Shown here one piece after another: positions 1 to 6,549 of a DNA stretch of 15,607 nucleotides (the first letter of the stretch is position 1; each line of letters begins with the position of its first letter). The stretch covers positions 1 to 15,607 of the forward strand of contig CAJXRJ010000087.1 of assembly GCA_913058555.1 (NCBI GenBank), given 5' to 3'. A model generated the notes under the pieces. That model saw only the letters and a list, made by a program, of their open reading frames with translations. It did not search any database and was not told the origin of the DNA. The position numbers and the translations under genes are program-made. This DNA is from an uncultured bacterium (GTDB lineage Bacteria; Planctomycetota; UBA1135; GCA-002686595).

Positions 1-35
1 TATCGTCGGCAGCGTCAGATGTGTATAAGAGACAG
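1..35. other. Nextera/Tn5 sequencing adapter left at the contig end
   Basis: Bases 3-35 match the Illumina Nextera read-1 adapter, and bases 17-35 are the 19-bp Tn5 mosaic end (AGATGTGTATAAGAGACAG). This is library-preparation sequence, not genome. Any protein read through it gains the artefactual N-terminus MYKRQ. Biological sequence starts at about base 36. Confidence 0.97.
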
Positions 36-302
36 GACTCCCCCTCCGCCGATAGCGACGTGTTGGAGAGTTCGGACAGTTCGGACGAACAGTCAGAGGA
101 AGTTCCAGGAACGAAATCTGCCCCTGGAGATCCCGAGGGTGGTGTTCGTCCCGCTCCTCCCTCCCAGGAGGTTTCGGCGGAAGTCCGTCCGAACCGTCCG
201 AAACCAAGCTCGACTCCTTTCGCGGGTGCCACCGGTCAGATCGAGGACAAGCCCGGCCAGCTCGGACTGTTCGACGGTCTGCCCGGAGGTTACGCGTGCT
301 AG
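36..302 (+). CDS. Hypothetical protein, 5'-truncated by the contig end
   Basis: An open frame enters from the adapter junction and ends at TAG 300-302, giving about 88 residues of C-terminal sequence. The visible part is acidic and Ser/Pro-rich, so probably disordered: runs such as SSDSSDEQSEE lead to a short conserved-looking tail, GQLGLFDGLPGGY. The apparent ATG at 21 lies inside the sequencing adapter and must be ignored; the true start is outside the window. The stop overlaps the GTG start of the next gene by 7 nt, so the gene is the first visible member of the recombinase operon. The family is not recognised. It could be a linker-rich DNA-binding or replication protein of an integrative element, but nothing seen here proves that. 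Confidence 0.55.
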   Translation, partial: DSPSADSDVLESSDSSDEQSEEVPGTKSAPGDPEGGVRPAPPSQEVSAEVRPNRPKPSSTPFAGATGQIEDKPGQLGLFDGLPGGYAC

Positions 303-565
303 CCGACATCCGATTCACCCCAGGCTCGGACGCGGACGCCGTACGCGGGCTACTGGGTTACGTCCAGCTCCGCTACGGCCCTCTCCACCTGGACGGCATC
401 ACCCTCCGCCGGACCATGTCCGGGTCCCTGACGCTCAGTTGGCCTGGGCGCCGAGACCGCACAGGCGCCCACCACGCCCTCGTGCGCCCGATCTCGGATG
501 CTGCCCGCGAGGAGCTGGAAGAGGCCGTATTCGAAGAGCTGCGGCGCCAGGAGGGCCAGGAATGA
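296..565 (+). CDS. SpoVG-like small protein of the recombinase operon
   Basis: This 89-aa protein starts at GTG 296, with GGAGGT at 285-290 five bases upstream; that ribosome site decides the start. The layout resembles the SpoVG family, which are small site-specific DNA-binding proteins: a first strand (LADIRFTP), a hydrophobic strand around LGYVQLRYGPLHLDG (residues 20-34), LRRTMSGSLTLSWPGRRD (37-54), then a histidine-containing turn leading to RPISDAAREELEEAVFEEL (65-83). SpoVG has the same order, ending in a HPIN-type motif and a helix. The match is by pattern only and identity looks low. It overlaps the stop of the upstream gene and shares ATGA with the next, so it is probably translated as part of one coupled operon. 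In such a cassette it could be a DNA-binding accessory or regulatory factor for the element (inference). Confidence 0.72.
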   Translation: MLADIRFTPGSDADAVRGLLGYVQLRYGPLHLDGITLRRTMSGSLTLSWPGRRDRTGAHHALVRPISDAAREELEEAVFEELRRQEGQE

Positions 566-756
566 TCCTCCGGCACTGCAACCCAACCGAAATGACGCCG
601 GCCGCCCGCAAAGCCGAGCTTGCGTCGATCTTCGCCCGTGGCATCCGGCGATTGGAGCTGGTTCGCGGGAATGGACTTGATGCTGCGGCCCACGACGAGC
701 GTCCATGCGCCCGCGCCGTTAACCACAACGCCGAGAACCCTAAGGAAGTCGCATGA
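562..756 (+). CDS. 64-aa hypothetical protein of the recombinase operon
   Basis: The start ATG 562-564 overlaps the preceding TGA (ATGA at 562-565) and the stop overlaps the next start (ATGA at 753-756). This double coupling is the main reason to believe the gene. The upstream open frame continues without a natural start near the operon, so the short version is preferred. The most protein-like part is residues 10-36: EMTPAARKAELASIFARGIRRLEL, predicted as one or two amphipathic helices. A short helical protein of this type is often placed before DUF2924 and serine recombinase genes in related cassettes (recollection of family context, not checked). Its function is unknown. It has no cysteine cluster, signal peptide or membrane segment. 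Confidence 0.6.
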   Translation: MILRHCNPTEMTPAARKAELASIFARGIRRLELVRGNGLDAAAHDERPCARAVNHNAENPKEVA

Positions 757-1232
757 GCATCAAATCCAAGTCCCAGTCCCCGCCCATCGAAGAGGTCATC
801 CTCGAACTACAGGGGATGGCCGTTCCCGAGCTCGTCGCCCGCTACCAAGCGCTCCACGGCAAACCACCGCGTTCCAAGAACCGGACCTGGCTGTGGCGAA
901 GATGCGCGTGGCGGGAACAGGCCAACCGATTCGGAGGGCTCAGCGCTATCGCGCGGAAGCGCATCGAGGAGTTGCAGGCCGAGCTGCAGCTACCGGGCCT
1001 TGGCGGCACGCCGACGCCACGGGCAAAGCGACCATCGCTGGCCTTGCCCGTTGGGACCCGACTCGAACGCGAGTGGCGCGGGCGCACCGTGGTGGCTGTG
1101 CATCTTGCCGATGGCTGGGAAGTGGACGGCATGCGCTACCGAAGCCTCTCTGGCGCCGCCAAGGCCATCTGCGGCAGCCACGTGTCGGGCCCAAAGTTCT
1201 TCGGCCTCAGGGGCAAGGAGGCGGCGCGATGA
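753..1232 (+). CDS. DUF2924 domain-containing protein
   Basis: This 159-aa protein begins at ATG 753 (ATGA overlap with the previous gene). Two blocks recall the DUF2924 family. An N-terminal helical part, roughly residues 10-60, has VPELVARYQALHGKPPRSKN followed by a Trp/Arg-rich helix (WLWRRCAWREQANRFGGL). A C-terminal part, roughly 98-155, has LPVGTRLEREWRGRTVVAVHLADG, then GMRYRSLSGAAKAICGSHVSG ending in FFGL, which has the look of a small DNA-binding beta/helix module. DUF2924 genes typically sit directly before a large serine recombinase in phage-like and integrative elements, as here. The biochemical role is unknown; an accessory DNA-binding role in recombination is an inference. The stop overlaps the recombinase start by ATGA at 1229-1232. 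Confidence 0.88.
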   Translation: MSIKSKSQSPPIEEVILELQGMAVPELVARYQALHGKPPRSKNRTWLWRRCAWREQANRFGGLSAIARKRIEELQAELQLPGLGGTPTPRAKRPSLALPVGTRLEREWRGRTVVAVHLADGWEVDGMRYRSLSGAAKAICGSHVSGPKFFGLRGKEAAR

Positions 1233-2764
1233 CGGCGGCGACGAAGATCAGGTCGATGAGGGTGGCCTGCTACACCCGCAAATCTGTAACCGAGGGCCTC
1301 GACCAGGCATTCAACTCGTTGGACGCTCAGAAAGAAGCCGTCGATGCCTACGTGAAGAGCCAGGCCGGCGACGGCTGGGTTCTGCTTGCGGAGTCCTATG
1401 ACGACGGCGGGTTCAGTGGCGCCAATATGGAGAGGCCCGCGTTCCAACGACTGCTACGCGACGTAGAGGCCGGCGCCGTTGATGCCATCGCCGTCTATCG
1501 GCTAGACCGGCTCTCTCGGAGCATCGCGGACTTCAGCCAACTGATCCGTCTCCTGGACAAGCATGGGGTCGCGTTCATCAGTGTCTCCGAGCGCTTCGAC
1601 ACCTCCACGCCGATGGGGCGCATGGTTTTGAATCTGTTGGCCACCTTCGCTCAATTCGAGCGCGAGACGATTGCGCAGAGAACCAAGGACAAGATGGGGG
1701 CTGCACGCAGGCGTGGCATGTGGACCGGCGGACGACCCGTACTCGGGTTCGACGTTGTCGATAAGCACCTCGTGGTCAACGAATCTGAGGCCGAGCATGT
1801 ACGCCGTGCATTCAGGTTGTACTTGGAGCTGGGCAGCACCATGGGCGTCGCCGAGGAGCTGGCCACGCTGGGTATCCGTAACAAGGTGTGGACGAATGCA
1901 GCTGGCGCGAAAGCGGGCGGACGAGCATTCGGCAAGGGGACCATCAAAGCGCTGCTGCGGAACCCGCTCTACGCTGGGCTGGTGCGGGGACCTGACGGCC
2001 ACTGTCCCGGAGAGCAGGATTCAATCGTCCCGCAGGATCTCTGGGATGCCGTCCAGGCACGCTTCGACGCTGGAACCAAAGAAGGCCGCCGACCGCGCCG
2101 CACCACGAGCGACGCGCTCCTTGCCGGAATCGCCCGGTGCCATTGCGGGAGTGCGCTGACGCCCACGCGGGCGCGGAAGGGCGGCAGGGTGTACTTGTAC
2201 TACGCCTGCGTCCGTGCCCAGAAGGAGGGTGCCTCGGCTTGCCCTGGGTCGCGCGTGTCCGGAGAGGTGCTGGAAGGCGCCGTCATCGAGTCCGTCCGCA
2301 ATGCCGCTCGGAACCCGCATCTGCTAAGCGCGACGATTGCCGCAGCCGCCAGCGGGCACGAAGAGGAGCGCCGGGAGTTGACCGAGCGCACCTCCGAACT
2401 GCAACGGGCCCGGGGCGCACTGGCGAAGCGCCGAGGGCACATTATCGCGTTCATTGAAACGGGCGATGGGGGAGCCGGACTCACCGATCGCGTACGGGTG
2501 CTGGACGCCGAGATTGCCGCGATGGACGAGCGAGTTCGGGTCGCGAAAGTCGAGCTCGCAGGCCTACACGATGCCCATCTAGAACCTGAGCATATCCGAG
2601 AGGCCCTTGCCCAGTTCGACGGCCTATGGGAGTCCCTGAGCCTCGCGGAACGAGCGCGGGCAGCCAACCTGCTGCTACGGAACGTCGTGTATGACGGCCG
2701 CACTGGGTCCATCGACATCGAACTCCGCATCGACGAGGGCGGGGAAGTGGGGGCTACGGCATGA
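1229..2764 (+). CDS. Large serine recombinase (site-specific integrase)
   Basis: This 511-aa enzyme would catalyse cut-and-rejoin recombination through a 5'-phosphoserine link. The open frame extends upstream to 620, but ATG 1229 is chosen because it forms ATGA with the stop of DUF2924 and puts the catalytic motif at the usual distance. The catalytic domain (about residues 10-150) has YTRKS with Ser19, YDDGGFSG at 57-64 and YRLDRLSRS at 90-98 with the active-site arginines. A recombinase domain follows at about 165-285. A zinc ribbon at about 302-345 shows CHCG, then YYAC and a final Cys. A Glu/Arg-rich coiled-coil-like stretch lies at about 370-440. This is the standard order of large serine integrases. 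The neighbouring coupled genes suggest it mobilises the element they belong to. Attachment sites were not identified. Confidence 0.96.
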   Translation: MTAATKIRSMRVACYTRKSVTEGLDQAFNSLDAQKEAVDAYVKSQAGDGWVLLAESYDDGGFSGANMERPAFQRLLRDVEAGAVDAIAVYRLDRLSRSIADFSQLIRLLDKHGVAFISVSERFDTSTPMGRMVLNLLATFAQFERETIAQRTKDKMGAARRRGMWTGGRPVLGFDVVDKHLVVNESEAEHVRRAFRLYLELGSTMGVAEELATLGIRNKVWTNAAGAKAGGRAFGKGTIKALLRNPLYAGLVRGPDGHCPGEQDSIVPQDLWDAVQARFDAGTKEGRRPRRTTSDALLAGIARCHCGSALTPTRARKGGRVYLYYACVRAQKEGASACPGSRVSGEVLEGAVIESVRNAARNPHLLSATIAAAASGHEEERRELTERTSELQRARGALAKRRGHIIAFIETGDGGAGLTDRVRVLDAEIAAMDERVRVAKVELAGLHDAHLEPEHIREALAQFDGLWESLSLAERARAANLLLRNVVYDGRTGSIDIELRIDEGGEVGATA

Positions 2765-3189
2765 CGGCCATCCATCTGAGCGCCAGGGTTCCCATGCCGG
2801 CGTGCCGATCATCTGCGTCGCCTCGGGAGATCCAAGACACGACGCCGTCGCCTGGCGCTCGCGCTCTAGCGCTTGCCCACCACATCGACGCCCTCCTTGA
2901 GTCCGGCCGAGTCGCTTCCGCAGCCGACGTTGCCAATCATCTCGGAATCACACGGGCGCGCGTGAGCCAGATCACGGCGCTACTTCACTTGTCGGCGAGG
3001 CTGCAGGAGGAACTGCTGAGGGGCCAGCGGGTGACGTCCGTCCGTGGCGTCCGTCGACTCCTGGATCGCTCAGCGTGGGCGGATCAGGAAGAACTCGGCG
3101 CGGCCAGCCATCGCCCTCGACCCCCCCATGACACGGTGGGGTTCCCTGACTCCTACGAACTAGGTGCCGCCAAACGAGAGGGGTGGTGA
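2761..3189 (+). CDS. Small helix-turn-helix DNA-binding protein
   Basis: This 142-aa protein starts at ATG 2761, sharing ATGA with the recombinase stop. After a ~30-residue unstructured N-terminus, residues 33-86 form a compact helical domain: ALALAHHIDALLESGRVAS, then a helix-turn-helix AADVANHLGITRARVSQITA at 54-73, then LLHLSARLQEELL. The spacing and LGITRARVSQ recognition helix are typical of ParB/KorB-like or sigma-region-4-like HTH domains. The C-terminal ~50 residues are low in predicted structure. Small HTH genes of this type commonly follow the serine recombinase in similar cassettes (family knowledge). A role as a regulator or recombination directionality factor is possible, but that is inference. 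Confidence 0.8.
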   Translation: MTAIHLSARVPMPACRSSASPREIQDTTPSPGARALALAHHIDALLESGRVASAADVANHLGITRARVSQITALLHLSARLQEELLRGQRVTSVRGVRRLLDRSAWADQEELGAASHRPRPPHDTVGFPDSYELGAAKREGW

Positions 3190-3307
3190 TGACCGCTGAT
3201 CGTCGATCCGTTTCACGTTCATCATCCAGGGGCAAGGGGTCCTTCAAGGCCGCGTCGGGCACCCATAGCAACACCCCAAGAAGTCAGCGGCCTCAACCAT
3301 CAGTCAC

Positions 3308-4036
3308 ATGGATCTAAGTTCTCCATTCACCCAATGCCCCGTCTGTCAACAGCGTCATCAGGTGGGCCTTCTGGAGCATGACAACGCCACCAAGGAGATC
3401 TTCGCTCCGATCCTCCAATGCAGCGGCTGTGATGCCGGTTGCTGCATTGAGTGCAGCCGCCCCGGTAGCCGCTGTCCTGCCTGTAGTGAGCCGCTCAAGG
3501 AAATTACGTACAGCGCAGACGTCTTGGTCGAAACCGCATGCGGCTGCGGCATCGACCGTGGTGGATTCCAGTGTTGCATTGCCCACCTCCTCTGGGAACC
3601 ATCCGATTCGCCCCAGAAGCTCGTTGTCGATCTGTTCTGCGGCGCGAAATTTGGTCCAGGACCTTGGTGCAATGCCCTCCAGATTCCGCGAGTCACACTC
3701 TGTGACGCCTTACAGGGTTGGGAGCCCGGGGCAGCAGATCGTGAGCGTTGGAATGCGTTGAAGCAGGATCCGCCAATTGTCTACCGGGGATTCCGAACGA
3801 TTGACGGTTGGCACAGCCTGAGCTGGTCCACGAACCCGCAGATCGCGGAGCATTTTGCTGCAGCCACCATATGGAAGACGGACAACGAGGGCCCTTACGT
3901 GGCGGCCTATAAACCGGCTGGACACGAGTTGGTCGCGATGATCGGGGTCCATGGACGCGGCGAGGACGAGGTCCTTCTTGACCCGCGGCTGATCGACGTT
4001 GACCGCCTGGCGGTGATTCCGACTCAGTTCGACTAG
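3308..4036 (+). CDS. Cysteine-rich zinc-finger protein fused to an ADP-ribosyltransferase-like domain
   Basis: This 242-aa protein begins at ATG 3308, with no clear ribosome site. The N-terminal half is packed with paired cysteines: C10/C13, C38/C41, C45/C46/C49, C56/C59, then C78/C80, C89/C90 and H93. That layout is RING-like or treble-clef-like and suggests two or more zinc sites. The C-terminal half (about 155-240) has VYRGF with Arg160, then SLSWST at 170-175, AEHFA at 180-184, and GEDEVLLDP with an E-D-E at 219-221. This R / S-x-S-T / E-x-E order is the signature of the R-S-E class of ADP-ribosyltransferase folds. Such domains modify proteins or nucleic acids using NAD+. The gene lies 118 bp after the recombinase operon on the same strand, so it looks like element cargo. 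The fold call is by motif only; activity is unproven. Alternatives are an inactive ART-like scaffold or an unrelated nucleotide-binding protein. Confidence 0.68.
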   Translation: MDLSSPFTQCPVCQQRHQVGLLEHDNATKEIFAPILQCSGCDAGCCIECSRPGSRCPACSEPLKEITYSADVLVETACGCGIDRGGFQCCIAHLLWEPSDSPQKLVVDLFCGAKFGPGPWCNALQIPRVTLCDALQGWEPGAADRERWNALKQDPPIVYRGFRTIDGWHSLSWSTNPQIAEHFAAATIWKTDNEGPYVAAYKPAGHELVAMIGVHGRGEDEVLLDPRLIDVDRLAVIPTQFD

Positions 4037-4627
4037 TGTCGTACGCGGCCCCTCTTCACGCCCCGAGGTGAGTTCATCTCGCGAGCGTCATGCGCACCTC
4101 CATGCCTCTAGAGATGAGCAACCCGGGCGCCGGTTGGTACTTTGAGCGCCTGGGCTGCCATCAGCGATCCTTCATGACCCTAGCTTTCGCGATGGGCTGC
4201 CACCGCGTCTCGGAGCCGCGGCACCGAACATTGAGCTGGGGGTCAGGGTGGGGCGGGGACAGACTGCCTCTAGGCGCATTGCCTGCGCATTCCCATGGAT
4301 TGAAGCGTCGGCGCCACTGGCAGGGAATGAGCGCGAAATGCTGCCATTGGGTGGGGATGGATAAGCAGCGGTCCGGATCGGTTTGAAGGAGGCGATCCGG
4401 GTTGGCTCGGCGAGCTGCCATCGAGCTACGGCCGAACCGCGTTTGATGTCCCCTCGACTTGTGACGGTGCATGAGCGGCTGGGCGGCCTTCTGAGGCACT
4501 TCAAGGCCACGGTGTGTCGATGGGTTTCCCGCCTGCTGAAGCAGCGTGGACGGAGGTCAAGAGTGCGCCCTGGACAGAGGTGCGGTGATTCGTTGACAGC
4601 ATGGACTGGGAGTCCAAAACTGACTCC
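4037..4627. other. Gene-poor interval between the recombinase island and the secreted protein
   Basis: About 590 bases without a convincing gene. Open frames exist on both strands but are rich in Arg/His/Ser/Trp, have no recognisable domain and no ribosome site. The interval holds a perfect 8-bp inverted repeat (4373-4400), four copies of GCTGCCA (4154, 4196, 4340, 4414) and a -35-like TTGACA at 4593-4598 without a good -10. A 5-bp hairpin, GGACT/AGTCC (4603-4615), lies 12 bases before the start codon of the next gene. No tRNA fold was found. Confidence 0.5.
4373..4400. repeat. Perfect 8-bp inverted repeat with a 12-base spacer
   Basis: CCGGATCG (4373-4380) and CGATCCGG (4393-4400) are exact reverse complements around a 12-base loop. 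No T-tract follows on either strand, so this is unlikely to be an intrinsic terminator. It could be a protein-binding site or a recombination half-site pair; nothing in the sequence decides. Confidence 0.55.
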
Positions 4628-6406
4628 ATGAAGATCCATAGTGCCGTCCTCACTGCATTGCTCGTCCCTTCGGTCATCGGCCAGCAATTCGGCCCAGAGC
4701 AGACTGTCTGGTCGGGCTTCGGGCAGGCGTGGGGGGTGGACACAGCGGATCTCGACGGCGACGGGGATCAAGATGTCGTCTCCTGTTCACGCAGCGGCAA
4801 CTGGATCTCCTGGCATGAGAATCTAGGCAGCGGAGGTTTTGGACCTCGCCGTCAGATCTCGGTTACCGCGTCGAGTCGGGTTTGGAGTGCTCACGCCGCG
4901 GACGTGAACGGCGATGGTCTGATCGATGTGCTTGCCTGCCGCCCTGATGAGAACAAGGTTCTCGTCCACTACAACGGAGGTAATGGGACATTCAGCGGGG
5001 AACAGGTGATCTCTTCGGCGCTCGCGCAGCCGGTGGCAGTTGTCACAGGGGACATAGACGGCGACGGTGACCTGGACATCGTATCGGCTTCGAACAGCGG
5101 CCTTGCGTGGCACGAGAGAACCCACGGGACGAATTGGGCGAACAGAGTGCTTCTTGCGGCCCCAGCCGGAGGAGTTGAATACGCAGCCTGCGCGGACTTG
5201 GACGCCGATGGTGACCTTGACATTGTCTCGTCGTCCAGTATGGGAATTGTGTTCCACGAGAATCTCGGCGGTGGCACCTTCGGACCTTCCGCGGTACTGG
5301 ACGCGACCGTGACGCAAGCCGGTGATCTTGACCTAAGCGACCTAGATGGTGATGGCGAACTGGACGTCGTGTCGGCGTCAAGCATGGGAGCGAGGTGGAA
5401 CCAGAACCTTGGCGGTGGCGCGTTCGGGACGTCTCAGGTGCTCGCACATGACTCTCTTCTGGCGTACTCGGTCCACGCCCTCGACTTTGACCTCGACGGG
5501 GACACCGACGTCGTGTCGGCCTCACCGGCACTCAACCAGATTGTGTTCGTGGAGAACGTCGGTCTCGGCGTATTCGCTGCTCCTGAAGTCATCGCGAGCA
5601 ACGCGTCCGGGATTAGATGGGTGACGTCGGCAGATCTCGATGGCGACGGCGACCCAGACCTGGTGGCGACCATGGCATCGGTCTCATGGTTCGAGAATTT
5701 CACCCTTCCCGACTGCAACGGAAATGGCGTCCCCGACCACAACGAGATCGCCTCCGGCGCACGGGGTGACTGCGATGGCGACGGTATTCTGGACGAGTGC
5801 GAGATCGCCGCAGGCCTGGCACAGGACTGTAACGGCAATGGCGTCCCTGACACCTGCGAGTTAGCCCAAGGCATGGCAACTGACTGCGATGGAGACGGCA
5901 CCCTCGATGAGTGCCAGCTCGCCATGGACGCCACCTTCGACCTCGACGGCAACGGAATCTTCGATTCCTGCGAGGCCCTTGGCTCGAACTACTGCGGCCC
6001 AGCCGTAACGAACTCGACCGGGGCGGGCGCGTCACTTACCGCGTTGGGATCCGAGCTGATCTTCTTCAACGACGTGACTCTGACCGCCCGTGGGCTACCG
6101 CAGAACTCCTTCGGTATGTTCGTCGCGTCCCAGACGCCGGGCTACGCGTTCCCCATCCCCAACAGCGAAGGCGCCCTCTGTGTCCTGGGGCTTGTGGGCA
6201 GATACAACCAACCCGGGCAGATCATCGGGTCTGGAGCGACTGGCTCGCTGTTCTTTCCCATCGACGTCTTAGCCATCCCCACGCCCACAGGCTTCGCCCA
6301 GGCGCTCCCTGGGGAGACGTGGAATTTCCAGGCCTGGTATCGCGATTCGAACCCGACCGGGAACACGTCGAACTTCACGGACGCGGTGAGCATCACTTTT
6401 CAATAA
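4628..6406 (+). CDS. Secreted FG-GAP/VCBS repeat protein with calcium-binding repeats and a planctomycetal C-terminal domain
   Basis: This is a 592-aa exported protein. The in-frame ATG at 4601 is rejected because ATG 4628 begins directly with a signal peptide (MKIHSAVLTALLVPSVIGQ). Residues ~20-355 hold seven FG-GAP-like repeats built on DLDGDGDxDVVSASS, each followed by a W/F-HEN-type strand, as in beta-propellers that bind calcium through the Asp-rich loops. Residues ~360-450 carry five short Asp/Cys repeats of the DCNGNGVPDxxE / DCDGDGILDECE type, resembling thrombospondin type-3 or dockerin-like calcium loops. Residues ~452-592 form a domain opening with SNYCGPAV and closing with WYRDSNPTGNTSNFTDAV. 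I associate this C-terminal domain with planctomycetal exported proteins. It is likely an extracellular or cell-surface adhesion or structural protein. No catalytic motif is seen, and it appears to be transcribed alone. Confidence 0.9.
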   Translation: MKIHSAVLTALLVPSVIGQQFGPEQTVWSGFGQAWGVDTADLDGDGDQDVVSCSRSGNWISWHENLGSGGFGPRRQISVTASSRVWSAHAADVNGDGLIDVLACRPDENKVLVHYNGGNGTFSGEQVISSALAQPVAVVTGDIDGDGDLDIVSASNSGLAWHERTHGTNWANRVLLAAPAGGVEYAACADLDADGDLDIVSSSSMGIVFHENLGGGTFGPSAVLDATVTQAGDLDLSDLDGDGELDVVSASSMGARWNQNLGGGAFGTSQVLAHDSLLAYSVHALDFDLDGDTDVVSASPALNQIVFVENVGLGVFAAPEVIASNASGIRWVTSADLDGDGDPDLVATMASVSWFENFTLPDCNGNGVPDHNEIASGARGDCDGDGILDECEIAAGLAQDCNGNGVPDTCELAQGMATDCDGDGTLDECQLAMDATFDLDGNGIFDSCEALGSNYCGPAVTNSTGAGASLTALGSELIFFNDVTLTARGLPQNSFGMFVASQTPGYAFPIPNSEGALCVLGLVGRYNQPGQIIGSGATGSLFFPIDVLAIPTPTGFAQALPGETWNFQAWYRDSNPTGNTSNFTDAVSITFQ

Positions 6407-6460
6407 TTCCCGTTGGCCGCGCCAGCGGTCGTGCAGTGCATTGAGTCGCCGGTCTGGGGC

Positions 6461-6488
6461 TTGACCCACCAAGGCGTCCGCCTACGGT
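6461..6488 (+). promoter_or_regulatory. Predicted sigma70-like promoter of the HNH endonuclease gene
   Basis: TTGACC (6461-6466) and TACGGT (6483-6488) are separated by 16 bases. The upstream hexamer matches the -35 consensus at five of six positions, while the -10 is weak. Transcription would start near 6495, which places the alternative GTG start at 6487 inside the promoter and supports the ATG at 6550 as the true start. Confidence 0.4.
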
Positions 6489-6549
6489 GCATGAGGGTCC
6501 CAGCAGGACCGTCGGCAGCCATGCGTCCGTTCGACGACTCTCCTACGCT

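Noticed and set aside
620..1228. Upstream extension of the serine recombinase frame to 620
   Set aside because: It overlaps the DUF2924 gene, has a composition unlike protein, and the ATG at 1229 forms a coupled ATGA junction and gives the normal recombinase N-terminus.
3189..3317. 42-aa ORF overlapping the HTH stop (TGATG) and running into the ART-like gene
   Set aside because: Coupling is suggestive, but the product is a Ser/Arg/Pro-rich low-complexity peptide with no recognisable feature and it overlaps the next gene by 10 bases. Not supported enough to list.
4090..4386. 98-aa plus-strand ORF in the gene-poor interval
   Set aside because: Rich in Arg, His, Trp and Gly with no domain, no ribosome site and overlapping equally long frames on the other strand.
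4410..4450. tRNA-like string on the minus strand (GTAGCTCGATGGCAGCTCG)
   Set aside because: It resembles a D-arm, but no acceptor stem, anticodon arm or T-arm can be placed around it.
4161..4771. 112-aa and 199-aa minus-strand ORFs
   Set aside because: No recognisable motif. The longer one runs into the start of the secreted-protein gene on the opposite strand. Likely high-GC shadow frames.
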